This document shows positions 7,060 to 14,736 of a stretch of 28,268 nt of DNA, piece after piece (within the stretch, counting starts at the first letter, position 1; every line of letters begins with the position of its first letter). The notes below the pieces were generated by a model that did not search any database, was not told the DNA's origin, and saw only the letters and a list, made by a program, of their open reading frames with translations. The position numbers and the translations under genes were made by a program. Origin of the DNA: an uncultured Microcaldota archaeon (GTDB lineage Archaea; Micrarchaeota; Micrarchaeia; Anstonellales; Bilamarchaeaceae); assembly GCA_903835325.1 (NCBI GenBank), contig CAILMU010000156.1:1-28268 (forward strand). Reading direction: 5' to 3'.

Positions 7060-7530
7060 CTAAATCTCCAAGAATTCGTCTCCGCCTTTATGATACAGCC
7101 CTTTCCCTTCGCGCCTTTTTATGATATTGACAGCCTCTCCCACGAAAACGACATGGTCGCCGAGCTCGACCTCTCTCACGACCTTGCATTCGATGGATGA
7201 CGGGGATTTTTTCACGAGCGGGATCCCGAGTTTCCCATACTCCTTCTCGATCCCGAATTCAGCGAACTTGTCTTTTTCAGCCCCGCTTGTGCGGCCTGCT
7301 TGGATGGCATGCGATTTCATGGAAGCGTCGATAAGATTGATACCGAAGGCTTTCCCTTTCGAGATTAATCCATAAGAGAATCTCTTTTTGCTGACCGAGA
7401 CCCCGAAGAGAGGCGGATCCATGGATATCGGGAAACACCATGCTGCGGTCATCACGTTCTCGCGAGCGCCGTGCCTGCTCGTTATCAGTGCGACACGTAT
7501 CGGATACAGGAGATAGTAGGGCTTCTCCAT
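7060..7530 (-). CDS. flavin reductase-like FMN-binding protein (flavoredoxin type)
   Basis: This 156-residue protein has the FMN-binding split-barrel pattern: LLYPIRVALITSRHG, NVMTAAWCFPISMDPPLFGV, the SYGLISKGKAFGINLID helix-strand pair, then IECKVVREVELGDHVVFVGE. Members bind FMN and reduce flavins or act as small electron carriers in the cytoplasm; the substrate cannot be read from the sequence. It starts 15 bp after the stop of the surface protein gene at 7546-8037 on the same strand. It is probably the last gene of that transcript, though no functional link to the surface proteins is evident. The length is within the family's usual range. Confidence 0.87.
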   Translation of the reverse strand: MEKPYYLLYPIRVALITSRHGARENVMTAAWCFPISMDPPLFGVSVSKKRFSYGLISKGKAFGINLIDASMKSHAIQAGRTSGAEKDKFAEFGIEKEYGKLGIPLVKKSPSSIECKVVREVELGDHVVFVGEAVNIIKRREGKGLYHKGGDEFLEI

Positions 7531-7545
7531 GGATTTTCCCGGGAT

Positions 7546-8037
7546 TCAGTTGGTCCTCTTGATACCGCAGGTCCCGAACTTGTAGGTGTTGTCAACACCC
7601 ACGCTCATGCCGTTGCTGTAGAAGTGCGTGATGTTGCCGCTGTGCACGTATATCGTGATACCGCTTCCCGCCCTGGAGAAGCAGTCCTTTGCCGTGAGGT
7701 TCCTCTCGGTCTTCGGATTGTCGCCCCCTGTAGCCGAGACGCAGCCGTCGGCGCTCACCGACTCGTATGTGACCAGCTTCCCCACCATGCCGGTGCTGCC
7801 TGCGAAATCCACCTGGCATTGCAGTATGCCCTGGCTGACATTGGAATCAGTCACGCCGCGCAGATCCGAGAGGATATACACTGACGATGAGTTCAGGAAT
7901 ATGTCCTTGAAGGTCCCTGAATCGACTTCCGCGCCATAGGCGAAAGTGTCCTGCGGAAGAAGCAGGAAGAATATTGCCAGTCCCGCGGCTATGAGGGCGA
8001 GCACGATCAAGCTTGCGATTTTAATCTTGTCATCCAT
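7546..8037 (-). CDS. membrane-anchored surface protein, paralogous to C-terminal domain of upstream gene
   Basis: This 163-residue protein has an N-terminal anchor at about 9-29 and an extracellular domain with several N-x-S/T sites and four Cys. The domain runs SDLRGVTDSNVSQGILQC, GKLVTYE, a DGC segment, KDCFSRAGSGITIYVHSG and a closing strand with Cys. The same order occurs in the last 130 residues of the gene just upstream (LDLRNVSFSDSQQMQTC, VTLYTLN, GNC, DQCITDAGAS, closing Cys). The genes are 9 bp apart on the same strand. The function is unknown. The similarity between the two is seen directly; a shared role, such as subunits of one surface complex, is inference. Confidence 0.75.
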   Translation of the reverse strand: MDDKIKIASLIVLALIAAGLAIFFLLLPQDTFAYGAEVDSGTFKDIFLNSSSVYILSDLRGVTDSNVSQGILQCQVDFAGSTGMVGKLVTYESVSADGCVSATGGDNPKTERNLTAKDCFSRAGSGITIYVHSGNITHFYSNGMSVGVDNTYKFGTCGIKRTN

Positions 8038-8046
8038 GGAAAAAAC

Positions 8047-10152
8047 CTAGCTGAATAGCGCGACCAGCGGGCACGAGCTGTAATAGTCAGCGTTGCCGCT
8101 TATCTGCGCCTGGTTCTGGTAGATTATCGAGAATTTCGGCGGTGCGTTATCGCTCGAGTAGCCGAGGACGAATGATGACGGCGATGCGCCCGCATCCGTG
8201 ATGCACTGGTCCACGGCAGACGAAGATGACGCGATCCCGTTCGCGCTCACATTGCAGTTTCCTGGATTCAGGGTGTACAGGGTCACCGTCTTGTTCATGC
8301 CAGCCAATGTGCCGTAAAGCTTCGAAGCGCAGGTCTGCATCTGCTGCGAGTCGCTGAAAGAGACGTTCCTGAGGTCGAGGACTACCGCTGTCGTATTCCT
8401 GGAATCGAGGTCCGCGCGGTATTCCGTGAAGGTCGCATCGGTAGACGTCTTGCCCAGGAACAGGTAGAGGAAGAGGCTCATCCCCATCAGGTACACGATG
8501 GCTACGACGAATGCGACCACGAGCACGTGCCTGATCTTCGACGAGTCGCGCCGGGTGGATGCCACCAGGAACAGGAATGCCATGACTATCAGCGAGGCGA
8601 AAGACAGGAAGACCAGGACCGAGAACAGCCCCAATGTCGTGGCCTGGTTCGAAGGTATGTCCTGCACCTTGATGACGTCCGTGTTGGCAGCGACATTCGC
8701 TATCCCGGTGTTGACCTCGCGGGCGAATCCCCTGAAGAGGAGCACCGCGCGCGAGGCTGGGACATCCTTCTCGGATTCTGAGAGGTCCTGCGCCTGCAGT
8801 ATCTGCTGTCCGTACGAGGCGTTCAATGCCATGAGTTCGGATTCTGTGATGCCGTCATGGAAAGAGGCATCCAGCGCCTGGGTCGCGTTCTCTATCTCGA
8901 GCAGCTTGTCCGCGGTCGTCGGATCGATGTCCTTCGTCTCCATGACATATATCAGCGCGTCGGCATCTGTCTTGGCGCTCTTGGCGCTGTCATAGACGGC
9001 CTGGAGCTCGGTTGCCGAGGCGTTCACCGAGCTGATGAGCGACTGGTAATCGGATATATCGGCGCTCAGGGTCGTGAAATTGCGCGCCCCGATGGATGCG
9101 GGTATCGATGAATGCAGCGCTTCGAGATGATCGGTGCGCGCCCTCAGGGTCGTGTTGGAGACATGCTTGAGCACAGATTCGGCCAGGGTGATTGTGAGGT
9201 TGGCGCTGCGGTTGTAGGGCGCGAAGCCTTCGAGATATTTCGAGGCCTCGGATTCCGTCTCCTTGTATTCCAGGCGGGCCTGGGTGCTCGAATATATGTT
9301 GGATGATATCGAATTGTAGTTGCTTATCGGCGCTACCTTCGTTAGGAGCGCCCCTGTCACATTCTTGAGCGTGTTCAAGGCGTTCTGGTCGAGGTCCATG
9401 GACGGGCAGATGGCGTAGCATTTGCCTGTGCAATCCTTGAGGTCCGCAGAATCATTGAGCCGGGGCGTCCTGAATATCGTGCTCTCTATCTTCAGTGAAT
9501 AGCTCTTGAGCTTGTCTGTCGTGTTGTGGATGTAGTTGATCGTCGAGTATACGTTCGATTCGTCCATGCTGTTGAGCATAGATGTGTAGTTGGCGAGAAT
9601 CGAGTCCATCGCTATGCTCGAGAGCGTGAAGTCCTCGACCGGCTGCAGAAGGACCGCCGGGCCTCCGAGGTTAAGCCCTTCGCCGTACACCGAATATAGT
9701 ATCATCGCCACCTTCTGGCATGAGGCGTTGTCGGCGCACCGCACTGGCGCCCCTGAGATGGATATCTTCCCGTTCGAGAGCAGCACATCATCGCGGCAGA
9801 CGTATTCCTCCTTGTTCTTGAAGTCGTAGCCGTTGTTCCTGCTGTCGTTGAACTGCTTGACGAGGGCGCGCATGCTGTTCATCTCATCGTCGCTCGGGTA
9901 ATAGGTCTGCAGGTAATAGGATTTGAGCACCGTCGCGATGTCGGTCTGGTTCGTGACCATGTTGCCGTCTTTCAGCATGAATGTCGGCGTGGAGGCGAAA
10001 CTGACTATCGAGTACATCGAGCCGGAATACGTGAAATTGCTGTATGTGATACCAGATGCCGTCTCGTTGCGGTATATATAATCCGACGGGCTGAAGGCGA
10101 ACAGAACGCCTATCATCAATACTACTATCAACGCTACTTTTTGGGAGGACAT
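8047..10152 (-). CDS. large surface protein with two membrane helices and C-terminal Cys domain
   Basis: The frame is open up to 10437, but that extension overlaps the prenyl synthase gene. MSSQKVALIVVLMIGVLFAF at 10152 is a clear signal sequence, and a TATA box at 10174-10183 fits a leaderless start there. The 701-residue protein has a ~480-residue extracellular region rich in Asn-Ser/Thr sites, with Cys clusters (CTGKCYAIC) and helical, coiled-coil-like segments. Two membrane helices follow at about 503-530 and 541-567, joined by a basic cytoplasmic loop (RRDSSKIRH). A C-terminal outside domain (570-701) matches the downstream gene. The family was not recognised. The topology suggests a docking or adhesion protein; this is inference. 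Confidence 0.78.
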   Translation of the reverse strand: MSSQKVALIVVLMIGVLFAFSPSDYIYRNETASGITYSNFTYSGSMYSIVSFASTPTFMLKDGNMVTNQTDIATVLKSYYLQTYYPSDDEMNSMRALVKQFNDSRNNGYDFKNKEEYVCRDDVLLSNGKISISGAPVRCADNASCQKVAMILYSVYGEGLNLGGPAVLLQPVEDFTLSSIAMDSILANYTSMLNSMDESNVYSTINYIHNTTDKLKSYSLKIESTIFRTPRLNDSADLKDCTGKCYAICPSMDLDQNALNTLKNVTGALLTKVAPISNYNSISSNIYSSTQARLEYKETESEASKYLEGFAPYNRSANLTITLAESVLKHVSNTTLRARTDHLEALHSSIPASIGARNFTTLSADISDYQSLISSVNASATELQAVYDSAKSAKTDADALIYVMETKDIDPTTADKLLEIENATQALDASFHDGITESELMALNASYGQQILQAQDLSESEKDVPASRAVLLFRGFAREVNTGIANVAANTDVIKVQDIPSNQATTLGLFSVLVFLSFASLIVMAFLFLVASTRRDSSKIRHVLVVAFVVAIVYLMGMSLFLYLFLGKTSTDATFTEYRADLDSRNTTAVVLDLRNVSFSDSQQMQTCASKLYGTLAGMNKTVTLYTLNPGNCNVSANGIASSSSAVDQCITDAGASPSSFVLGYSSDNAPPKFSIIYQNQAQISGNADYYSSCPLVALFS

Positions 10153-10173
10153 AGCGCTTATTTCGGCTTGATG

Positions 10174-10183
10174 GTTTAAAAAT
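10174..10183 (-). promoter_or_regulatory. TATA box for the surface-protein operon
   Basis: ATTTTTAAAC on the minus strand is centred about 27 bp before the ATG at 10152, the spacing expected for a leaderless archaeal transcript. It starts 14 bp downstream of the end of nothing else but the prenyl synthase reading frame (stop ends at 10188), so it directly overlaps the tail of the intergenic gap between the two genes. Confidence 0.55.
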
Positions 10184-10187
10184 GATA

Positions 10188-11174
10188 TCATTTCTCGCGG
10201 CTTATGCAATAGTCGGCTATCTTCTCGAGCGATTCCTTGTCTTTGGAGGATGAAAAGCGCTTGATGGATTCTTTCGCCTCCTCGATGAGCTTTTTGGAGC
10301 GGTCCTTTGCGTAGTCTATCGAGCCGCTCTCCCGCAGTATCGCTATCGCCTCCTCGAGCTCGGCCTTGTCCGATGAATGCGATGACAGTATCGATTTCAA
10401 CCGGGTCTTGCCGTCCTCGCTGCCGTTCCGCAGGCAATGGACGACCATCAGCGTCCTCTTCCCTTCAGTTATGTCGCCGCCGATCTCCTTCTGGTATTTG
10501 GAGAAATCCCCTGTGACATTGAGGACATCGTCGTGTATCTGGAAGGCCGCGCCTATCCGTTCGCCGTATCTCCTAAGAGCCGCCATATCCCGCTTGCCGC
10601 TTCCGGCGAGCATGGCTCCGGCCTCGCAGGACAGGCCCATCAGCGCCGATGTCTTGCCGCTTATCATGCCGAGGTATTCTTCCTCGCTGACATCGAAGCG
10701 CTTCTCGCGTATCCAGTCCAGTTCGAGGCCCTGGCCGTCCACGACGCGCTTGAACGAATCCACATACAGCTTCTCCAAGGCAATCAGCCTGGATTTCGGA
10801 TGCTTGAGGCCGATGAGCCAGCGCCAGAGGAGCGTGTACAGCGCATCCCCTGAATTCAGGGCTATCGGGATGCCGTATGTGACGTGCAATGTCGGCGCGC
10901 CCCGCCTGAATTTCGAATCGTCCTCCACGTCGTCGTGGATCAGGGTGAAGTTGTGGAAGAGCTCGATTATGGCGGCGGCCTCCAGGACGGATTCGTACTT
11001 CCCTCCGCATGAGCCGCAGGATAGCAGGCATAACGCAGGCCGGATGCGTTTTCCCCCGCGCCTGATGAATGGCGTGATCATCCCGTAGATGCGCTTATCC
11101 TCCGCATCCAGCCCTGACACCATCCTCTCTTCTATATCCTTGAGATATGGTTCGATATGCGGATACAGCTCCAT
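10188..11174 (-). CDS. polyprenyl (geranylgeranyl/farnesyl) diphosphate synthase
   Basis: This 328-residue trans-isoprenyl diphosphate synthase condenses IPP with allylic diphosphates, which supplies archaeal membrane lipids. The first Asp-rich motif is LIHDDVEDD (Asp81 onward), followed by KFRRGAPT. The second is QIHDDVLNVTGD (215-223), with Asn where many members have Asp. GKRIRPAL binds the IPP side, and SGKTSALM and GGDITEGK are also present. Phe76, five residues before the first motif, is the position that limits chain length in archaeal GGPP synthases, so a C15-C20 product is likely (inference). A GTG at 11183 is also in frame. I prefer the ATG at 11174, because the GTGAT there then serves as a ribosome binding site. 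Confidence 0.94.
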   Translation of the reverse strand: MELYPHIEPYLKDIEERMVSGLDAEDKRIYGMITPFIRRGGKRIRPALCLLSCGSCGGKYESVLEAAAIIELFHNFTLIHDDVEDDSKFRRGAPTLHVTYGIPIALNSGDALYTLLWRWLIGLKHPKSRLIALEKLYVDSFKRVVDGQGLELDWIREKRFDVSEEEYLGMISGKTSALMGLSCEAGAMLAGSGKRDMAALRRYGERIGAAFQIHDDVLNVTGDFSKYQKEIGGDITEGKRTLMVVHCLRNGSEDGKTRLKSILSSHSSDKAELEEAIAILRESGSIDYAKDRSKKLIEEAKESIKRFSSSKDKESLEKIADYCISREK

Positions 11175-11268
11175 AGAAATCACAGGGTCCAGACAATAGT
11201 TTGCTCAGGCACCAATTAAAACATTCCAGAAACGGCGCGGGCATGCATCAGAAACCCGCTTCTTCCTT

Positions 11269-11568
11269 TCAGAGCCTCTTCGAATAGCCGCAGACGCATT
11301 TCACGCGGAGGCAGTCGTTCTTGCGGTCATAATGCACTGTCAGGGTCTTGCCAGGTATCCAGACACGGCCGCATTTGCGGCAGAAGCTGTTCCTGACCTC
11401 CTTTGGCAGGCGGACCTTGTTCTTCTTTATCAGGTCCTTGACCATTCCGACGTATCGGATGGACCTATCCGGCTTCTTCTCATCATAGGCCCGCCTCGCC
11501 TGGATGAGCAGTCGGTCTATCGACGAGCGCACGCTCGTTTTTATAACCTTCCTTCGCCGAATATCCAT
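11269..11568 (-). CDS. rnp4: RNase P protein component 4 (Rpp21/Rpr2 family)
   Basis: This is a 99-residue basic protein: two N-terminal helices (IDRLLIQARRAYDE, RYVGMVKDLIKK), then KVRLPKEVRNSFCRKCG, a PGKTLTVHY strand and KCVCGYSKRL. This is the Rpr2/Rpp21 layout of the RNase P subunit that, with its partner Rpp29, helps the catalytic RNA mature tRNA 5' ends. The zinc ribbon is CxxC plus CxC rather than the usual CxxC pair, a small oddity. A TATA box on the minus strand at 11598-11589 is centred about 26 bp upstream of the ATG, so the message is probably leaderless. An upstream open extension to 11856 runs through the divergent gene and is rejected. Confidence 0.88.
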   Translation of the reverse strand: MDIRRRKVIKTSVRSSIDRLLIQARRAYDEKKPDRSIRYVGMVKDLIKKNKVRLPKEVRNSFCRKCGRVWIPGKTLTVHYDRKNDCLRVKCVCGYSKRL

Positions 11569-11598
11569 GAAGATGGTTCGATGGATAACTTTATATAC
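11538..11598. promoter_or_regulatory. interlocked divergent promoters of rnp4 and the DUF63 gene
   Basis: Only 12 bp separate the two start codons. TTTTTATAA at 11538-11546 (plus) lies inside rnp4 codons and is placed to start the DUF63 message near 11569. GTATATAAAG (minus, 11598-11589) lies inside the DUF63 codons and is placed to start rnp4 near 11567. Each core promoter thus lies inside the other gene. Confidence 0.6.
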
Positions 11599-12414
11599 GA
11601 TTACTTTATTTCGCCGATTTGGAGCCATGAGGGCTACAACATCGTCAATACCCTCGTCTATGCCGCAATCGCCATCGCGGCCGTCTATTGCATATACCAG
11701 ATACTGAAGAAGCGGGTCGTTGTGGATGCCGCTTTCATCGGCGCGGTCCTGTGCTTCGTGCTGTTCGGCTCCACCATCCGGGTGGTGACGGATTCCTTGG
11801 ATACCGGGGTCTTCAAACCGGTCACACCCGTCCATGCATTCGTCATAGACAGCCATGTCTGGGATTACGGCTACCTCACGGTCACTCCGGGCATATACAT
11901 ATTCACAGCGCTCCTGCTCGGTGCTTCCATGCTCGCATTATACAAGATGAAACGGATGGAGCTTCTCGGGTATGTCGGCCTCGCCCTATGGATACCGCAT
12001 CTGCTGCTCCTTGTGCCTTTCATGTCTTATGCGATTTATGCGATCCCGATTATCCTCATGGCGGCGATACCCGCTTATCTCGCTTACCTGTATTTCAAGG
12101 ACCCGATACTCTCAGCGATCGTAGCGGGCCAAGCCCTCGACGGGGCGGCGACATTCTTCATAATCGATGTCTTCTCCTCGATAAGCGGCAGGCAGTATTT
12201 CGAGCAGCACGTGCTATCTGCCGGGATTGGAAGCTTTTTTGGCTCGTATTTCGCCTTCTATTTGATAAAGGTCGGGATAGCCTTCGCCGCGGCGTGGGTG
12301 CTGAAGAACGAGAAGATGGATCAAGGGGACAAGTATTACATCGCGCTCATCCTCATGATAATGGGTTTCGCGCCGGGTTTACGGGATATGCTCAGGATGA
12401 TGATAGGGGGATAA
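11581..12414 (+). CDS. DUF63 family multi-pass membrane protein
   Basis: This is a 277-residue integral membrane protein with about seven to eight hydrophobic helices. The N-terminus (ISPIWSHEGYNIVNTLVYA) and the helix-rich body (VVVDAAFIGAVLCFVLFGS, a segment with Asp and Thr around RVVTDSLDTGVF, then GQALDGAATFFI) match my recollection of the archaeal DUF63 family, whose function is unknown. Polar residues inside the membrane (Arg, Asp, His) suggest transport or an enzymatic role; that is inference. The start at 11581 is chosen because the longer open frame runs antisense through rnp4. It leaves a leader of about 12 nt from the TATA box at 11538-11546. Confidence 0.82.
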   Translation: MDNFIYDYFISPIWSHEGYNIVNTLVYAAIAIAAVYCIYQILKKRVVVDAAFIGAVLCFVLFGSTIRVVTDSLDTGVFKPVTPVHAFVIDSHVWDYGYLTVTPGIYIFTALLLGASMLALYKMKRMELLGYVGLALWIPHLLLLVPFMSYAIYAIPIILMAAIPAYLAYLYFKDPILSAIVAGQALDGAATFFIIDVFSSISGRQYFEQHVLSAGIGSFFGSYFAFYLIKVGIAFAAAWVLKNEKMDQGDKYYIALILMIMGFAPGLRDMLRMMIGG

Positions 12415-12446
12415 AGAAAGCTGGACGATATCGAGATATTTGGGGT

Positions 12447-12794
12447 TCAGAAGCCTTCTTCGGAATTGCGATGGATGGAGCGGACCGCGGTTTTCGCGAA
12501 ATCCGATTTGCCAGTCTCGCGAGCATCTTGGCCCGAACGCGGCGGATCCAATCTCTCTTCTGGAAACGATACGGGCGCAGTCTTTCCGCCCGTTGTCATT
12601 CCTTTCGATACGCTTTCAATCAGCGGTTGCCCGCTTTTCGATAGGCGTTTAGAGACTGCCTGCGCGAAATCGAACGTGCTTATGGGTTTCAAGCCCTTAT
12701 GCGACCGCATGCTGTTCAGCCTGTTCATTATCATGATGGTTTTTCCTGTGGCGTCGCTTTTCGTCCCCTGATCGCCTTTTCTGAAGTAATCCAT
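12447..12794 (-). CDS. small basic hypothetical protein (115 aa)
   Basis: The frame is open to an ATG at 12824, but TTGGTGA lies 7 nt before the ATG at 12794, so MDYFRKGDQG is the likely N-terminus. The protein is basic, rich in Ser, Lys, Arg and Gly, with a possible helix around TFDFAQAVSKRLSKSG and a C-terminal half that looks disordered. No signal peptide, membrane segment or known motif is seen. It lies downstream of the DUF2070 gene on the same strand, 134 bp away, and converges on the DUF63 gene. Coding status rests mainly on the ribosome binding site and the uninterrupted frame. Confidence 0.5.
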   Translation of the reverse strand: MDYFRKGDQGTKSDATGKTIMIMNRLNSMRSHKGLKPISTFDFAQAVSKRLSKSGQPLIESVSKGMTTGGKTAPVSFPEERLDPPRSGQDARETGKSDFAKTAVRSIHRNSEEGF

Positions 12795-12908
12795 TTTTTT
12801 CACCAATAATATCCGCTTTCCCAAAGGCTCCGCAATCCAATCGCCGGAAGATGAGGAGCGCTGGGGGTGAGGGGATTTTTTCTATGTGTTTAATTATGGA
12901 CAGAACTA

Positions 12909-12918
12909 GTATATATAC
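12909..12918. promoter_or_regulatory. palindromic TATA-like element GTATATATAC
   Basis: This perfectly symmetric 10-bp element lies in the 134-bp gap between the DUF2070 stop and the small gene at 12447-12794. It could be the promoter of the small gene, with a leader of roughly 90 nt. No other structure is evident in the gap. Confidence 0.35.
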
Positions 12919-12928
12919 TTTATTGAAT

Positions 12929-14698
12929 TCATATCCTTGTCAAAACAGCGAGCAGGGTTATTATCGCGCCGATTATGATGAGCGGAAGCGTTATCTTCGC
13001 AACAGCCACGATGGAGTTCACCGTCGAGATTATCTCTATCGACTGCCTCGCGCCGAGCACATTGATATCGAACCAGCTTTTACCCGAGAAGAACCGGGCG
13101 CTTTTCATGTCCGCCGCAGCCTCTTTGACAGCCCCTTTTATCGATTCCAGGATGTCTTCCTCGTCCTTGAGCGGGTTCACCACACCGCGCACGATATTGG
13201 TCTGGTGGGTGTCGGTCGTGAACACGCCGACCGCGAAATCGCGCTTGAGGCTTTTCCCTATCGCTTTCACAGAGGATTCCACCTTGTCCCGGAGTTCCGG
13301 AGTCACGCCGTTCGAATCGATCAGGACGACGACATACTCCGGAGCACAGGAGAAAACAGCGACCTTGATGCCTCCCCCGCCTATCATCGGGGATGAGCTT
13401 ATCCGGCTGGCGATGCCGAGCTTCAGGGGCTTCTTTGCTTCGGATTTAGCGAGCGAATCCTTTATCGCTTCCATATAGTTGAAACCGACCACGCTGCCAG
13501 GGTCGAAACTGGTTATCTCCCCGGTCTCGGCATTGTGCTGGTCGACTATCATGGCGTTCTTGACGCTTTTCTCTGCTTCAGACATCATGGCCAGGCCCAG
13601 GCCGAAGTTGATGTCTTCGGTGACGAGAGGGGCCCTGCTGAGGCCGACAAGCGCCGAATCGTTTATCACAAGAGCCTGCGCCTTGCATTCCTCGTGGATG
13701 CCAGCGCTCAGCGAGACCTTGGCATCATCGAACTTCGCGCCCTTTATCATGGAATCTATCGCTCCCATCACCTTAGCCATCTCGGAAGAGGAGACCGGGT
13801 TCAGGTCATGGGTGACGGTGCCGTGGAAGATGAATGATTCCGACTTGTAAACCGACATCATCTCCTTGGCGATAAGGGATGAGAACTCGCTGCCCCCGAG
13901 GTTGCCGAAAGGCCCGTAATGGACATACGGCGTCACGAAATAGACAGTGTCGTTTTCGCGTTTGAAGCCCATGAGATGGACGATGGTCTTGGCCGGTTCC
14001 CCGACCTGCTCGAGCGCGCGCTCCATATCCTTGTTGTGGTACAGCCATTGGCTGAAGAAGAACGATGCCGCGTCCGTGCTGCTCACTCCCAGGTTCTTCT
14101 TCATCGGCGCGTTGATTATCGTGAAGAAGATGACGAGCGAGATGAGGAGTATGAACGCGGAGATGTAGTAGCGAAACGCGATGTCGATGAACTGCCCCGG
14201 TGGAGCGGTCATCGCCTGGTTGCTGAGCAGGAAGACGAGGTAGAAGAGGAGCTGGAGGATGGCGAAGAGAATCGAGCGGTACTTGAATATGAAGATGAAG
14301 CGGGCTATCACGTACCAGAAAACGAAGACGAGGGCAGCGCCGACCAGCAGGACGAGCTGGCCCCAGAATGGGTTCACGCCGGACATGAGCAGGCTGAACG
14401 AATAGGCTATCGCATAGACGAATTCGCCGCCGAGTGCTGTCGCGGCGATCCTGCGGAAGGGCATCTTCATGCTCATCAGCTTGACAACGAAAGTGGAGAG
14501 CAGGGCAGGTATCGAGAGGAGCATCAAGCCGTCAAGGAGCGCCCTTTGGATGAAATCGGATTGGCCATAGTGGCTGCTGTCTATCAGGAAGCCGAAGACA
14601 AGGCCGAGGAGCACGATACCCAGCATGAGATATCTGGCTGGCGGAAGCGTGATGAAGTACGACGTCAGGCCCACTGCCTGGTTGATGTTTTTTGCCAT
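12929..14698 (-). CDS. DUF2070 family membrane protein
   Basis: This 589-residue protein has an N-terminal block of about six to seven membrane helices (residues ~20-196). A soluble domain of some 360 residues follows, and a last membrane helix lies near 565-588. The soluble domain begins around SSTDAASFFFSQWL. It carries the motifs TPYVHYGPFGNLGGSEFS (257-273) and THDLNPVSSSE, with further conserved-looking Asp and His (VDQHNAETG; TTDTHQTN). I recognise this as the archaeal DUF2070 family. Its biochemical role is unknown, though the clustered His, Asp and Ser residues would fit a metal-dependent enzyme (inference). The ATG at 14698 lies about 27 bp from a TATA box inside a 21-bp palindrome shared with nmd3, and has no ribosome binding site, so it is probably leaderless. 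Confidence 0.87.
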   Translation of the reverse strand: MAKNINQAVGLTSYFITLPPARYLMLGIVLLGLVFGFLIDSSHYGQSDFIQRALLDGLMLLSIPALLSTFVVKLMSMKMPFRRIAATALGGEFVYAIAYSFSLLMSGVNPFWGQLVLLVGAALVFVFWYVIARFIFIFKYRSILFAILQLLFYLVFLLSNQAMTAPPGQFIDIAFRYYISAFILLISLVIFFTIINAPMKKNLGVSSTDAASFFFSQWLYHNKDMERALEQVGEPAKTIVHLMGFKRENDTVYFVTPYVHYGPFGNLGGSEFSSLIAKEMMSVYKSESFIFHGTVTHDLNPVSSSEMAKVMGAIDSMIKGAKFDDAKVSLSAGIHEECKAQALVINDSALVGLSRAPLVTEDINFGLGLAMMSEAEKSVKNAMIVDQHNAETGEITSFDPGSVVGFNYMEAIKDSLAKSEAKKPLKLGIASRISSSPMIGGGGIKVAVFSCAPEYVVVLIDSNGVTPELRDKVESSVKAIGKSLKRDFAVGVFTTDTHQTNIVRGVVNPLKDEEDILESIKGAVKEAAADMKSARFFSGKSWFDINVLGARQSIEIISTVNSIVAVAKITLPLIIIGAIITLLAVLTRI

Positions 14699-14700
14699 CG

Positions 14701-14736
14701 GTTTTTATATCGTTCTCTATCCTTTAAAAGGATAGA
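14701..14736. promoter_or_regulatory. interleaved promoters and 21-bp palindrome between DUF2070 and nmd3 genes
   Basis: The 37-bp gap holds both core promoters. TTTTTATAT at 14702-14710 serves nmd3, and CTTTTAAAGG (minus, 14730-14721) serves DUF2070. Each lies about 27 bp before its ATG. Positions 14716-14736 form a palindrome with perfect 10-bp arms, TCTATCCTTT and AAAGGATAGA, around a central A. A protein bound here would cover both start sites. Confidence 0.65.

Noticed and set aside
10153..10437. Upstream extension of the 701-residue surface protein
   Set aside because: It overlaps the end of the prenyl synthase gene on the same strand in another frame, and the true signal peptide and TATA box place the start at 10152.
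12466..12771. Plus-strand frame of 101 codons opposite the small basic gene
   Set aside because: No ribosome binding site, whereas the minus-strand frame has TTGGTGA. The hydrophobic end is an effect of the opposite-strand codons.
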